64,000 bases of DNA from Stigmatella ashevillena. GTDB taxonomy: Bacteria > Myxococcota > Myxococcia > Myxococcales > Myxococcaceae. The first letter of the stretch is position 1; the number at the start of each line of letters is the position of its first letter. Shown one piece after another: positions 8,121 to 18,416 of the stretch. Made by a program: the position numbers and the translations under genes. Below the pieces are notes generated by a model. That model saw only the letters and a program-made list of their open reading frames with translations, had not been told where the DNA came from and ran no database searches. Where the stretch lies: positions 7,186,425 to 7,250,424 of the forward strand of contig NZ_JAQNDM010000002.1 of NCBI RefSeq assembly GCF_028368975.1, written 5' to 3'.

Positions 8121-9706
8121 GAAGCCTTGTGTCCTCCCCCAGCCTCCCCATGCGGGGTGCCGCGCAGTGCGTGTTCCAGCTCCAAGGTCCGCTCATCCAG
8201 CCGCGCGAGCATCTCTTCCGCGGTGGCATCGGGGATGAGCCCGTTGCGCCGCGCCCCCAACAGGGCGGTGCGCTCGGCGTCGATGAGGCGCCGCCGCACA
8301 GTGATCAGACTCCGCGCCCCCTGGGCCAGGTGCTGCTCGTTGAGCCGCCGCAGCTCCCGCTCCGCCCGGGCGATGTTCACCTGGTAGTCCCCGCGCAGGT
8401 GGTCATACGCCCCCCGGGGGATGAGCCCCTGGCCGTGCAGCGTTTCCAACTCGTGGTGCGCGGCCCGGCTGGCGATGAGGCGTGCCTGCTGCTCGGCCAC
8501 CTCGAAGGCCACCGGGTCCTGCTCCAGCAAGCCCATGCGCCGCAGAAATCCGCCCAGCATCAAGCCCTGGAGCACCAGGGACAGGAAGGTGACGCCGAAG
8601 GCGATGGCCACCAGCAGCTCGCGCGAGGGGGTGTTCGCTGGCAACCCGAGCACCAGGCCGATGGAGATGGCCCCCTTGATGTTGCCCACCAGGAACACGT
8701 GCTGCCAGCGCAGGGGGATGGCCTCCGCGGGGCGGAACCAGCGCAGCAGCAGGAAGGGGCCATAGATGGCCACCGCACGGCCGATGAAGATGCATACCAC
8801 GGCGATGAGCGTCTGCGGCATGTACGCCAGCAGCGTCTCTGGCGGCGTGGACAGCCCCATCGAGAGGAAGAGGAAGGTGTTCACCCCGAAGGCGGCGTAC
8901 TCCCAGAAGGTGTGGATGGCCACCTGGCTCTGGGGGGACACATCCCGGCGCAGCGTGCCGCCCACCGTCAGCCCGGCGGTGACGGCGGCGATGGCGCCGG
9001 AGAGGTGGAACTGCTCGGCGGCGGCAAAGGAAGCGAAGGCCAGCGCCGTGGTGGCCATGATTTCGGCCAGGGGGTCCTCGGTGCGGCGGATGACGAAGCT
9101 GGCCAGCAGGCCCAGGGACAGGCCGATGACGGCTCCGCCCAGACTGGCCAGCACCACCTGGCCGCTCATCAGCGCCAGCGAGGGGCTGTGCCCCCCGGCC
9201 ACCACCGCGCTGATGGCGGCATAGACGACGAGCGCCGTGCCATCATTGAAGAGGCTCTCGCCCTGCATGATGCCGGACAGACGCTGGGGCACCGGGGCGC
9301 GGCGGAAGGCGTACAGGATGGACACGGTGTCCGTGACAGCCAGCACAGAGCCCAGCAGCAGCGCGGGTCCCCACGCCAGTGCCAGGGACCAGTGGAGCGT
9401 CGCGCCCGTGGCCCCGATGGCCAGCAACATCCCCAGCGTGGCCAGCAGGGCGATGGGCACCGCGTTGGCGCGCACGTTGGCCAGGTCCGCGGTGATGCCT
9501 CCCTCGAAGAGCAGCGCGGGCAGGCAGACCAGGAACACCACCTCCGCGCTCAGCGGGGGAATTCCGGGCAGCAGGCCGCTCACGGAGATGAGGAGCCCGC
9601 CCACCACCAGCGCCACGTTGTAGGGCAGACTCGCACGCTTGGCGGCGATGGCCACGATGATGGCCACGACCATCAGGCCAATGATGACGGGCATCTCCAA
9701 GTGCAC
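8117..9706 (-). CDS. CPA1-family Na+(K+)/H+ antiporter
   Basis: 529 aa with about 12 hydrophobic segments over residues 1-400, then a 125-aa cytoplasmic helical tail rich in charged residues. The CPA1 signature GESLFNDGTALVVYA (residues about 150-164) carries the conserved Glu-Ser and Asn-Asp of NhaP/NHE exchangers. The tail matches those of NhaP-like proteins in which it regulates activity. It would exchange Na+ or K+ for protons across the inner membrane. The GTG at 9706 is taken as start; an ATG at 9694 is an alternative. The overlapping RCK/cNMP gene is the probable gating subunit. Confidence 0.88.
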   Translation of the reverse strand: MHLEMPVIIGLMVVAIIVAIAAKRASLPYNVALVVGGLLISVSGLLPGIPPLSAEVVFLVCLPALLFEGGITADLANVRANAVPIALLATLGMLLAIGATGATLHWSLALAWGPALLLGSVLAVTDTVSILYAFRRAPVPQRLSGIMQGESLFNDGTALVVYAAISAVVAGGHSPSLALMSGQVVLASLGGAVIGLSLGLLASFVIRRTEDPLAEIMATTALAFASFAAAEQFHLSGAIAAVTAGLTVGGTLRRDVSPQSQVAIHTFWEYAAFGVNTFLFLSMGLSTPPETLLAYMPQTLIAVVCIFIGRAVAIYGPFLLLRWFRPAEAIPLRWQHVFLVGNIKGAISIGLVLGLPANTPSRELLVAIAFGVTFLSLVLQGLMLGGFLRRMGLLEQDPVAFEVAEQQARLIASRAAHHELETLHGQGLIPRGAYDHLRGDYQVNIARAERELRRLNEQHLAQGARSLITVRRRLIDAERTALLGARRNGLIPDATAEEMLARLDERTLELEHALRGTPHGEAGGGHKAS

Positions 9707-9889
9707 GGTGAGTCGGTACCTCCCCGAGAGGCGGATGGCCTGAGCCTCTCATCCTTCCGGGGCCGCCGCACGCCCGGAGATGGAGCGCATCTCCGCCCCG
9801 CGGGCGACTGTACGGACTGCAAGTGAATCTGTCATCCTTCCGGGACATCCCCGAAATACATCGTGATGGTGCAAATAGGAGGAAGGCCG

Positions 9890-12800
9890 ATGTCCACGTC
9901 GCCTCGAACCCTCGCCGCCCTGCTGGGTGCAGGCATGCTGCTCTCGTGTGGAGAGCGTCCCGATCCGGGGCCCGCGCCCGGGGCGGGGGTGTCCTCCTCT
10001 TCTCGGGCGCTCGACGCGGCTCCGGTCCGGGGCGCCCGGCTGCACCGGGCCGGGGAGGCGGGCGTTCCAGGCCGCTACATCGTCGTCTTCTCCGACAAGG
10101 AAGCCCAGCGGTTGAGGGCCTCGCCCATGGAAGTGCGCAAGGCCTCGGAGACGCTCTCGCAGAGCTACGGCGCCTCCGTGCGGCGCGTGTATTCGAGCGC
10201 TCTCAAGGGCTTCTCCGCCGAGCTTTCGGAGACCGAGGCGCTGCGCCTGAGCGAGGATCCGCGGGTGCGTTACGTCGAGCAGGAGCGCATCTTCACGATC
10301 CAGGGCACGCAGAGCGGCGCCACCTGGGGCCTGGATCGCCTGGACCAGCGCGAGCTGCCGTTGGATGGCCAGTATCATTATGAGTACACGGGGGCAGGGG
10401 TCCACGCGTACGTGCTCGACACGGGCATCCGGGACACCCACACCGAGTTCACCGGACGGATGGGCAACGGCTTCGATGCCGTCAGCGGTGAGAACCCCAC
10501 GGACTGCCATGGCCATGGCACCCACGTGGCGGGCACGGTGGGCGGAACCACCTACGGCGTGGCCAAGGACGTGACGCTCCACGCGGTGCGGATGATCGAC
10601 TGCTCGGGAGAGGGGACCCTGGAGCAGTTGCTGTCGGGCATCGACTGGGTCTCCGCGAACCACGTGAAGCCGGCCGTGGTCAACATGAGCCTCGGGGCCG
10701 AGGGCACCCAGGCCGTCGATGACGCGGTGACGGAGTCCATCGCCCAGGGCATCACCTACGTCGTCTCGGCGGGCAATGAGGGCTGGGATGCGTGCGCCAA
10801 GTCGCCCGCGCGCACCCCTCAGGCCCTCACCGTGGGGGCCACGGACAGCCTCGACCAGCGCTCCTTCTTCTCCAACTTCGGCACGTGCGTGGACCTGTTC
10901 GCTCCCGGCGAGGAGATCACCTCCGCCTGGCACACCTCGGACACAGAGTCCGTGGCCGAGAGCGGCACCTCCATGGCCTCCCCGCACGTGGCGGGCGCCG
11001 TCGCGCTCTACCTGGAGGGGCACCCCCAGGCCACCCCCGCCGAGGTCAACGAGGAGATCATCGCCCGCTCCACGCGAGGGCTGGTGGTGGACCCTGGAGA
11101 TGGCTCGCCGGACGTGCTGCTCCATGCGGCCTGCATGGGCTCGAGCGATGCGGTGAAGCCTCAGGCCACGCTCACCTCGCCGGCAGAGGGCGCGGTGCTC
11201 ACCGGCTTGGTGACGCTGTCGGCCACGGCCAGTGACGACGTGCTCGTCGCCCGCGTGGAGTTCTACCTGGATGGGAAGCTGCTCGGCACCGTCACGCAGG
11301 CCCCCTACACGTTGAACTGGGACAGCAACGCAGCGGACAACGGGGCCCACGCGCTGGGCGTGAGGGCCTTCGATGCGGGCTGCAACAGCCACTTCGCCTC
11401 GGTCAACGTCACCCTCCAGAATGCAGGCAAGGCGGCCTTCGACGAGGCCCTGGGGGCGCCCCACTGCGCGGAGGTGACCAGCCAGTGTGACTCGGCGGGC
11501 CTGCTGGTGGGCCGTGGGGCGATGGGCCCCGAGGCGCATGCGCCCAATACCTTGCTGGGCTCCTGCCCGGATGGTGACGAGGGCTGGTACCAGTTCGATG
11601 GCTCGCTCGAGCGGCTCAGGGTGGTGCGGCAGGATGGGACGCTGTTCGCCGGGGGCAAGCAGGTGACCATCGAGACGACCTTCTATGCGGGGCTCTTCGG
11701 TGAGGTGGAGCGGTTGGATCTGTACTCCGCCGCCAACATCCATGCGCCTGACTGGAGGTACATCACCACGGTGCTGCCGGTGGACTATGGGCTCAATACC
11801 CTGTCCACCCGCTTCATCCTCCCGGGGGGCAGCGCGCAGGCGATCCGGGCCGTCTACCGGACGACGGGAGTCCTGGGCCCCTGCGTGGTGGGCCCCATGA
11901 ATGACCACGACGACCTGGTCTTCCAGGTGGGCGAGGAGCAGGACGCGGTGCCTCCCACGGCCACGCTCACCGCGCCCGCGGCGGGCGCGACCCTCAAGGG
12001 CACCGTCAAGCTCTCTGCGGCGGCGAGCGACAACTTTGGCGTCACCCACGTGGAGTTCTATTCCGGGAGCACGCTCTTGGCGTCCACCTCCACGGAGCCC
12101 TTCTTCTTCGTCTGGAACACGACGGTGGTCCCCAATGGGCCCACGGCGCTGTCCGTTCGGGCCTATGACGCGGTGGGGCAGGTGGGCAGCTCGCCCCCGG
12201 TCACGGTGATCCTCGACAATGACCTGACCCCTCCCGAGGTCAGCTTCACGGCCCCCGCGGCAGGCGCTGTCATCAAGGACTCGGTGACCCTGTCCGTGAC
12301 GGCCACCGACAACGTGAAGGTGAGCCGCGTGGACTTCTACAAGGACGGCACGAAGCTGGGGAGCGACAGTTCCTCTCCCTACAGTTACACTTGGTCCACC
12401 CGTTCGAGTGCCAATGGTCCCAGCACCTTGAGAGCCCTGGCCTACGATGCGGCGGGCAACGTCGGAACCGCCGAACGGACGGTCACGGTCGAGAACGACT
12501 ATGTCCCGCCCACCGTCTCCCTCAACAGCCCGGCGGCGAGCCAGGTCGTGAAGGGAACGGCGACCTTCTCGGCGTCGGCCAGTGACAACGTGGGCGTGGT
12601 GCGCGTGGCCTTCTTCATCGACGGCGTCCAGGTGGGGTCGGACAGTTCGTCTCCCTACTCGCTGAGCTACAACACCCGGCTCAAGGACAACGGGGCCCGG
12701 CTCCTCCAGGCGAAGGCCTACGACGCCATGGGGAACGAGGGAAGCTCGGAGCCGGTGAGCGTGACGTTCGATAACGACTTCACGTCTCCCACGGTCGTCC

Positions 12801-13336
12801 TGACGGGTCCTGGGGAGGGCGCGACGTTGACCGGAACGGTCACCTTCACGGCCGATGCCAGCGACAACGTGACGGTCACCTGGGTGAGCTTCTGGATCGA
12901 TGGGTCTCAGGTGGGCACGGACAGCACCCCGCCGTTCAGCCTGAGCTACAACACGCGCAGCAAGCCCAGCGGGGTGAAGGTCCTCACGGCGAAGGCCTAT
13001 GACGGGGTGAACGCCGTGAGCGTCTCGCCGGAAGTCCGGGTGACGTTCGACAATGATCTGGTGGTGCCCACCACGAGCATCCTCTCCCCGGTGAGCAGCG
13101 CGACGGTGTCGGGCACGGTGCTGATCGAAGCAGCCGCCAGTGACGACCGTGCCGTCACCCAGGTGGAGTTCTACGTGGGAGGCTCATTGAAGGGCTCCTC
13201 CACCACGCCGCCGTATACCTATTCCTGGGACACCACCAAGTCGTCTGTCGGAACCGTGCAGTTGATGAGCAAGGCTTGGGACGCGGCGGGCAACTTCAAG
13301 ACCAGTACGACCGTTGCGGTGAAAGTGGTCCGCTGA
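9890..13336 (+). CDS. Subtilisin-like (S8) serine protease lipoprotein with six Ig-like repeats
   Basis: The start at ATG 9890 is set by GGAGGAAGG six bases upstream; an earlier GTG at 9863 lacks one. Lipobox LLSC puts the lipidated Cys at residue 20. An I9 propeptide follows (about 57-127). The peptidase S8 domain, proteinase K-like, has catalytic Asp in VLDTGI (~175), His in GHGTHVAG (~208) and Ser in [11 protein letters not shown] (~358). One Big_9-type Ig-like repeat (~423-515) precedes a 165-aa unassigned beta domain, then five more repeats (~685-1148), each with a (V/A)EFY-DG...AYDAAGN pattern. It is probably a surface-attached predatory or processing protease. Self-cleavage of the propeptide would activate it. 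Confidence 0.92.
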   Translation: MSTSPRTLAALLGAGMLLSCGERPDPGPAPGAGVSSSSRALDAAPVRGARLHRAGEAGVPGRYIVVFSDKEAQRLRASPMEVRKASETLSQSYGASVRRVYSSALKGFSAELSETEALRLSEDPRVRYVEQERIFTIQGTQSGATWGLDRLDQRELPLDGQYHYEYTGAGVHAYVLDTGIRDTHTEFTGRMGNGFDAVSGENPTDCHGHGTHVAGTVGGTTYGVAKDVTLHAVRMIDCSGEGTLEQLLSGIDWVSANHVKPAVVNMSLGAEGTQAVDDAVTESIAQGITYVVSAGNEGWDACAKSPARTPQALTVGATDSLDQRSFFSNFGTCVDLFAPGEEITSAWHTSDTESVAESGTSMASPHVAGAVALYLEGHPQATPAEVNEEIIARSTRGLVVDPGDGSPDVLLHAACMGSSDAVKPQATLTSPAEGAVLTGLVTLSATASDDVLVARVEFYLDGKLLGTVTQAPYTLNWDSNAADNGAHALGVRAFDAGCNSHFASVNVTLQNAGKAAFDEALGAPHCAEVTSQCDSAGLLVGRGAMGPEAHAPNTLLGSCPDGDEGWYQFDGSLERLRVVRQDGTLFAGGKQVTIETTFYAGLFGEVERLDLYSAANIHAPDWRYITTVLPVDYGLNTLSTRFILPGGSAQAIRAVYRTTGVLGPCVVGPMNDHDDLVFQVGEEQDAVPPTATLTAPAAGATLKGTVKLSAAASDNFGVTHVEFYSGSTLLASTSTEPFFFVWNTTVVPNGPTALSVRAYDAVGQVGSSPPVTVILDNDLTPPEVSFTAPAAGAVIKDSVTLSVTATDNVKVSRVDFYKDGTKLGSDSSSPYSYTWSTRSSANGPSTLRALAYDAAGNVGTAERTVTVENDYVPPTVSLNSPAASQVVKGTATFSASASDNVGVVRVAFFIDGVQVGSDSSSPYSLSYNTRLKDNGARLLQAKAYDAMGNEGSSEPVSVTFDNDFTSPTVVLTGPGEGATLTGTVTFTADASDNVTVTWVSFWIDGSQVGTDSTPPFSLSYNTRSKPSGVKVLTAKAYDGVNAVSVSPEVRVTFDNDLVVPTTSILSPVSSATVSGTVLIEAAASDDRAVTQVEFYVGGSLKGSSTTPPYTYSWDTTKSSVGTVQLMSKAWDAAGNFKTSTTVAVKVVR

Positions 13337-13468
13337 GGACGGACGGTGGGTCTCGGTCGCAGAGCAGGCCTGCGGCCGAGGCACTGGTTGCTTGGGCAGA
13401 GGCCCTCCGTTGTCGCCTCCTGGGGCGTGGGCACCTTCTTGGGAGGACCCACTCACCCGGAGGCACGC

Positions 13469-14035
13469 ATGGCTCGGATCATGTTCATCGTGGCGGCTGA
13501 CTTCGAGGATTCGGAATTCCGAGTTCCCTATGACCGGGTGAAAGAGGCGGGGCACGAAGCGGTCATCGTGGGTTCCGAGGCGGGCAAGAAGCTCAAGGGC
13601 AAGAAGGGCAAGGAGTCCATCCTCGTGGACCGGGCCGCCCGTCATGTGTCCGCGGAGGAGTTCGACGCGCTCGTCATTCCGGGAGGCTACTCGCCGGACC
13701 ATCTGCGGATGGATGCGGACGTGGTGGGGCTGGTCAAGGGCTTCTTCCTGGCGCGCAAGCCCATCGCCGCCATCTGTCACGCGGGCTGGATGCTCGTTGA
13801 GGCGGGCATCGTCTCGGGGCGGACGGTGACGTCCTACCCCTCTATCAAGACAGACCTCATCAACGCGGGCGCACACTGGGTGGATCGCGAGGTGGTGGAG
13901 GACGGCAACCTCATCACCTCGCGCAAGCCGGATGATCTGGAGGTCTTCTGTGATGCGCTGTTGCGCCAGGTGGATCAGGGGCTCACGTCCCGGGTGGACT
14001 CCTCCCTGGCGGAAGCGCCGCCCTCTATTCACTGA
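13469..14035 (+). CDS. DJ-1/PfpI family protein (type 1 glutamine amidotransferase-like)
   Basis: The start at ATG 13469 has GGAGG five bases upstream; upstream in-frame sequence is noncoding in character. The 188-aa product shows the PfpI fold: an N-terminal MARIMFIVAADFEDSE strand with the conserved acidic residue, PGGYSPDHLR, and the nucleophile elbow AICHAGW with catalytic Cys near residue 105. The C-terminal region (TSRKPDDLEVFCDALL) is the usual end of the family. Members act as deglycases, chaperones or intracellular peptidases; the specific activity is unknown. Its 3' end overlaps the convergent MerR gene by 7 bp. Confidence 0.9.
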   Translation: MARIMFIVAADFEDSEFRVPYDRVKEAGHEAVIVGSEAGKKLKGKKGKESILVDRAARHVSAEEFDALVIPGGYSPDHLRMDADVVGLVKGFFLARKPIAAICHAGWMLVEAGIVSGRTVTSYPSIKTDLINAGAHWVDREVVEDGNLITSRKPDDLEVFCDALLRQVDQGLTSRVDSSLAEAPPSIH

Positions 14036-14793
14036 CCGAGGGCACGCGCGGCGTTCGCCTGAAAGGCCTCCTGCGTGAATTGCGCGAGCCCGGGGCGGAC
14101 CCGGTCGATGTTCTGCGTGAAGCGTGAGTCGCTCACGTAGAGCTCGCCGAGGCCCCCGTGCATCTCGTGGGAGCAGGGGTAGAACCACCGCGAGATGTAC
14201 TGGCGGTGCTGCTCCGCGAGATCCATCACCCCTTCGTCCGTGGGAGGGGTGCCCGCCGCGAGCTGGGCCGCCATTCGTTGTTGAAGTTCATCCCCCTCGG
14301 CTTTGAGTTGCTCCCAGTCCTTGCGGGTGTAGCCGGAGGTCCGCTTCGCGGATTCCCGGTAGGCCTCGGTGTTTCCCCACCGCTCGTGGACCTCGTCCTC
14401 GTACTTCGAGGGATCAAAGTCCCCGAACACCTCGAACATCTCTTCTTGTGGCATGGGCGTTCCTTTCTCGATCGAGTCGAGCGCTGCATCCACCGCGCGG
14501 ACGAGCGCCTGGAGGTGTCCGGTCTTTTCGAGGAGCAGCCGCCGTTGGGACTTCAATGCGGCCCGGAGATCAAAGTCCGGGTCGTTCAAGACACGGATGA
14601 TCTCCTCCAGCGGGAAGCCAAGCTCCTTGAAGAAGCGCACCTGCTGAAGCCGTTGAAGGTCCTTCGTTTCATAGAGCCGGTACCCTGCCTCGCTTCGCCC
14701 GGACGGCTTGAGCAGGCCGATCTCGTCGTAGTGGTGCAGTGTCCGGATGCTGATCTTCGCTAGCCTGGCGACCTGGCTCACCGTCAGGGCCAT
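14029..14793 (-). CDS. MerR-family regulator with TipAS drug-binding domain (TipAL-like)
   Basis: The start is taken at 14793 (MALTVSQVARLAKIS) because GGAGGTGAGG lies just upstream. Residues 1-70 are a MerR winged helix (TVSQVARLAKISIRTLHHYDEIGLLKP split over recognition helix and wing), followed by a dimerising coiled coil (about 78-115). Residues 125-250 form a TipAS domain (FDPSKYEDEVHERWGNT and HRQYISRWFYPC), the thiopeptide-binding globin-like fold of Streptomyces TipAL. It probably activates its own or neighbouring genes when it binds a thiopeptide or other hydrophobic drug. No obvious target promoter was recognised. Confidence 0.9.
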   Translation of the reverse strand: MALTVSQVARLAKISIRTLHHYDEIGLLKPSGRSEAGYRLYETKDLQRLQQVRFFKELGFPLEEIIRVLNDPDFDLRAALKSQRRLLLEKTGHLQALVRAVDAALDSIEKGTPMPQEEMFEVFGDFDPSKYEDEVHERWGNTEAYRESAKRTSGYTRKDWEQLKAEGDELQQRMAAQLAAGTPPTDEGVMDLAEQHRQYISRWFYPCSHEMHGGLGELYVSDSRFTQNIDRVRPGLAQFTQEAFQANAARALGQ

Positions 14794-14919
14794 CGTCCTC
14801 ACCTCCGCGAGAAGAGATAGGGCCTCACGTGGCGTGAGGGTCAACCCCCTGTGTGCCGGCCCCCTGCGAAATGGGGCGAGAGTGCGCTAGAAAGGGGGTA
14901 TCCGCACGGAGGTGACCCA

Positions 14920-15147
14920 GTGGCCACGGACACGAACCGCCGCACCATCGCCGCCCGAGCCGTGGGCCGCGTGCTCAGCGGGCAGGACCGTTACGAGAAA
15001 GAGGCCCTGGAGGGAGATCCCGCCAGCCCGCTCGCTGAAACGGTGAGGGAGCAGCGCCGGGCGTCGCTCCCGGCTCCTCAAGCCAAGGGGAGCTTCGCGG
15101 ACAAGCTCCAGCAGCAGGTGGACGCAGGCAAGAAGCGCAAGCCCTGA
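14920..15147 (+). CDS. Small hypothetical protein, 75 aa
   Basis: The start GTG at 14920 is preceded by GGAGGTGA at 14908-14915, which decides it over the longer frame from 14851. The product is hydrophilic, Ala/Arg/Lys-rich and Cys-free, with a helix around SGQDRYEKEALEGD and a basic C-terminus (AGKKRKP). It has no signal peptide or membrane segment. It is convergent with the histidine kinase gene (12 bp between stops). The family is not recognised. Confidence 0.6.
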   Translation: MATDTNRRTIAARAVGRVLSGQDRYEKEALEGDPASPLAETVREQRRASLPAPQAKGSFADKLQQQVDAGKKRKP

Positions 15148-15159
15148 GCGGGCGTGCCC

Positions 15160-17013
15160 TCACACCACGGAGCGCTGGGCGGGGGGCGCGATGGGCAGCT
15201 CGATGGTGACGGTCGTTCCGACCCCCTCGTCGCTCTGGATGGAGATCTTCCCACCGTGCACCTCGATGACGCGGTGACACACGGCCAGGGACAACCCCTT
15301 GTCGGACCACTGCTGCTTGGTGGTGAAGAAGGGGTTGAAGAGCCGGTCGAGGTGCTCCCGGGGGATGCCCCGCCCAGTGTCGCTCAGCTCGACACGCACC
15401 GCCTGCCGCTCGATGACATGGGTGACGAGGGTGATGCGGCGCTCCGGGCGGCCTTCCATGGCGCTGAGGGCATTGCCGAGCAGCCGGTGGAAGACATCGT
15501 CCAGCGCCTTCCCATCGCCCAACACCAGGGCCTGTCCCGCGTGGAAGCGGCACACCACGTGGACGCCCGCAGTGTCCAGCTCCTGGATGCGGGCCTCCAC
15601 GGCGCGCTCCACCACGGGGTGGAGATCCACGGGGGCCATTTCGCCGCGCTGCCGAGCCTCCAGGGCCCGCAGCTCGCGGATGATCTCCGCCATGCGCAGC
15701 GCCTGCCGGTGCGCCGCGGTGAGCATGGGTCGCGCCGGTGAGCCCTCGGGTTCCTCGACGAGCAGCAGTTGGAGGTTCGCCGTGATGACGGACAGCGGCG
15801 TGTTCATCTCGTGGGCCATGCCGGCGGCCAGGTCCCCTACGGCCACCAGGCGCTGGCTGCGCAGCAGTTGCTCCTGGGCCTGCTTCAGGTCCCGCGTCTG
15901 TTCCTCCACCTGCGCCAGGAGCTTGCCGTTGACGTGGATCAGCTCGCGGTGGGCGTTCTCGAGGCTGCGGCCCATCTCGTTGAAGGCGCCCGCGAGGTCT
16001 CCCAACTCGTCCTTGCGCGCCAGGTCGATGCGGTACTTGAGGTTGCCCTGGGCCAGTTGCCGCGCGCCGTTGGCGAGCTGGGCCAGGGACTGCGCCATGG
16101 AGCGGAACGTCATCAGCGCCAGCGCCAGGCCCCCCGTCACCACCAGGCCGAGCAGCCAGGGGGTGGCGGGGCTCAGCCCGCGCAGGGAGGCGAAGGGGGC
16201 CTCTTGGGGATGCGCGGCCACCGCCATCCAGCCCAGCTCCGGCACCGGGCTGAAGGCCGCGAGCCAGGGACGGCCTCCCTCCTCATAATGGAAGGTGCCC
16301 CCCTGGCGCGCGAAGGACGTGGCCTGGAAATGGGCGGAGTGGCCATCCTGGACGGCGCTCCCGTCGAGCAGGAGCCTGCCCGCGCCATCCAGGATGAACA
16401 GGCGGTTTTCCCCCTGGTTCGTGGTGGCGAGGCGGTGGGACAGCTCGTCCAGGCTCAACTCGGCGACGAGGCTCGGGCCCTGGCCCCCCGGGGCATGCCC
16501 GGCCACGAGCACGGCGGGGTGTTGCTGGATGGCCGTCATGTAGGGCTCGGAGACGGAGTACGCGCGGCCCAAGGGGGCTCGTTCCAGCAACGCCTTCGTC
16601 CGGCGTTGGAAGTCCGCCGCCTCCTGGGGCTCCAGCAGGGGCCGTCCGCCGCGAGGGGTCTCCTGCCGACCGCTGGTGGAGACGGCCGCGGTCATCCGCG
16701 CGTGGCCATCGAACAGCCCCACCACCCGGATGCGCTCCTGGTTTCCGTAGAGCGAGGTGAGCCACTCCTCCGCCTGCGCGGTCTCGCGTGGGAGGTTGTC
16801 CGGAACGGCGAGCGACTCCGAGAGCCGCTCGGCCACCGCGCGGATGTAGGTGGCCACATGCTCCGCCTCCCCGTGGGCGGTCCGCAGGTGTTGCTCGGCA
16901 CGCGCCTGCGCGAGCTGCTCCTCCATGTCGCGCCGGATCAACAGGCCCGTGACCAGGGCCGGCGCCGCGGCGGTGACGGCAAGCAGCAGCAGGAACTTGT
17001 GACGGAGGTTCAT
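15160..17013 (-). CDS. Membrane sensor histidine kinase (dCache-like sensor, HAMP, HisKA, HATPase)
   Basis: 617 aa from ATG 17013, which places the first TM helix at residues 6-27. A better ribosome site (GGGGGAGG) precedes ATG 17097, so a 28-residue N-terminal extension is possible. A periplasmic Cache-like domain (30-275) ends at a second TM (about 278-300), followed by HAMP, then HisKA with phospho-acceptor in GMAHEMNTPL (~399). HATPase_c follows, with N box HRLLGNALSAM, G1 DTGRGI and F box LFNPFFTTK. The G2 box reads DKGLSLAV instead of the usual G-x-G-L-G-L, a notable deviation near the ATP lid. No response regulator is adjacent, so it is an orphan kinase. Confidence 0.9.
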   Translation of the reverse strand: MNLRHKFLLLLAVTAAAPALVTGLLIRRDMEEQLAQARAEQHLRTAHGEAEHVATYIRAVAERLSESLAVPDNLPRETAQAEEWLTSLYGNQERIRVVGLFDGHARMTAAVSTSGRQETPRGGRPLLEPQEAADFQRRTKALLERAPLGRAYSVSEPYMTAIQQHPAVLVAGHAPGGQGPSLVAELSLDELSHRLATTNQGENRLFILDGAGRLLLDGSAVQDGHSAHFQATSFARQGGTFHYEEGGRPWLAAFSPVPELGWMAVAAHPQEAPFASLRGLSPATPWLLGLVVTGGLALALMTFRSMAQSLAQLANGARQLAQGNLKYRIDLARKDELGDLAGAFNEMGRSLENAHRELIHVNGKLLAQVEEQTRDLKQAQEQLLRSQRLVAVGDLAAGMAHEMNTPLSVITANLQLLLVEEPEGSPARPMLTAAHRQALRMAEIIRELRALEARQRGEMAPVDLHPVVERAVEARIQELDTAGVHVVCRFHAGQALVLGDGKALDDVFHRLLGNALSAMEGRPERRITLVTHVIERQAVRVELSDTGRGIPREHLDRLFNPFFTTKQQWSDKGLSLAVCHRVIEVHGGKISIQSDEGVGTTVTIELPIAPPAQRSVV

Positions 17014-17377
17014 GCTCGGACGCAGCTCTCTGCGTTCACAGGGACGCCCGGCGAAGGTGGCGGCTTCCCACGCGTATCCTGCCTGAGTCTTCATCATGTG
17101 GCCGGCCTCCCCCGTGCGCACCCGTGCGGCGTGCGCTCCCCACTCGTCCGGTCTTTGGTGTGAGGTCCTTCAAGGATAACCGGTTTACCTCGTTTCCGCA
17201 GGAGAGGCTACCCTGGAAGTCGTCTAGAAATGGTCAAAAGCGGGGCCGTTCTGCCAGATGGCGCACGAAGCGGCACCCGAGGGTGGAGCCAGGGACCTGC
17301 CCGGTAGGCAAGCGCTGCCAGGAGCGGCACGAAGAGAGGGTGCGCGGGCCTCTGGATTCGGCTAGCACTTCAGGCGC
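17014..17377. other. 364-bp divergent intergenic region
   Basis: This lies between the leftward histidine kinase and the rightward 293-aa membrane protein. The left 85 bp may be coding if the kinase starts at 17097. The rest has lower coding character. I see no clear hairpin, consensus promoter or RNA gene. Promoters for both flanking genes presumably lie here. Confidence 0.4.
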
Positions 17378-18259
17378 GTGCGAGATCGTGAAGGTGTGGG
17401 AGTCGCCAGCAGGAAGGCCGCCCGGTCAGCGGGGCGGTCCGCCCAACTGCTCAACGCCCGCTCCTGGGCCCTCACGCTCGTCATCGCCGCGGGGCTGGGA
17501 CTGCTCCTGGCGGTCGCGACGACCAGTTTGCCCTACCTTGTGTCCTCTCCGACCACAGACCCTCACTTTGGTGCACTGAACCATTGCCTCACGGAGGCCC
17601 TGCGAGGCCCGCGGCTGGGGTGGGCGGTGGCTCCGGATGCATCGCGTGCGGCCATTTTCGATGCCCAGGCCGTGGCGGTCTGCGGTCCCCAGGGGCGCCC
17701 CACCGTCAGTGTGCTGGCCGGGGTGACGGCCGTGACGTTCGATGGGACGGGACGGCTCTGGGTGGCCACGGGGGAGCGGTTGCTGCGCGAGGAGGCCGGG
17801 CAACTGCGCGTGCTGGGAGAGCTGGGCGCGGTGGCCCTGGCGGGGCAGGGGGAGGGGGTTCTGGCCCTGGACAGCAAGGGGGAATTGGTCTCCATCTCTC
17901 CGGCGGGAGAGGTCCTGGCCCAGGTGGCGCTGCCTGCCGGTGGGACCCTGTCCGTGGGGCCCGGAGGAGAGCTGGCCGTGGTCCTCGCCGAGGGAGGGCT
18001 GTGGGCTTTCGAGGCGCGCACCCTCACCCCGCTGGCGGTCCAGGCGCCCTGTCCCGTCGAGGGGCTCTGGTGGCTGGCGGAGCCTGGGCGCATCTTGGTG
18101 TTGTGCGGAGCCACCGGTGAGGCGTTCACGCTTGATCTGAAGGGGGGCGGACGAGCGCCTGCTTTCCGCCCTCCCCAGCCCCCTGCGCGCCTGCTCCTCG
18201 GCCGGGCGCTCTATGTTCAGGGCTGCGAGGGGCTTCCCTGTACAGCCTCCCCCCCGTAA
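17378..18259 (+). CDS. Membrane-anchored beta-propeller-like hypothetical protein
   Basis: 293 aa with a GTG start at 17378; a GTG at 17396 is an alternative and neither has a strong ribosome site. A basic N-terminus is followed by one TM helix at about residues 28-52 (SWALTLVIAAGLGLLLAV), then a periplasmic domain. That domain has repeated short strand units such as VTFDGTGRLWVATG, VLALDSKGELVSISPAG and SVGPGGELAVVLAEG, which look like blades of a beta-propeller (NHL/PQQ-like). Three or four Cys near the C-terminus could form disulfides. Function unknown. Confidence 0.65.
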   Translation: MRDREGVGVASRKAARSAGRSAQLLNARSWALTLVIAAGLGLLLAVATTSLPYLVSSPTTDPHFGALNHCLTEALRGPRLGWAVAPDASRAAIFDAQAVAVCGPQGRPTVSVLAGVTAVTFDGTGRLWVATGERLLREEAGQLRVLGELGAVALAGQGEGVLALDSKGELVSISPAGEVLAQVALPAGGTLSVGPGGELAVVLAEGGLWAFEARTLTPLAVQAPCPVEGLWWLAEPGRILVLCGATGEAFTLDLKGGGRAPAFRPPQPPARLLLGRALYVQGCEGLPCTASPP

Positions 18260-18416
18260 AGCGTTATGGAGGACATGTCCCAGCCCGGTGCGGGTGTACG
18301 TCCACGCGGGTCCACGTCCAAAAACGAATGGGGTTGAGTTTTGAACCGTTGTCCTGAGCGGCTTCGCTCAGGAGTCGACAAGACACTCCACTCCTCGGAA
18401 GTTGAGCCCATCGGAC

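Noticed and set aside
6945-8387. 480-codon plus-strand frame opposite the RCK gene
   Set aside because: The translation is low-complexity His/Gly/Arg/Gln sequence without any domain, the usual shadow of a high-GC gene on the other strand.
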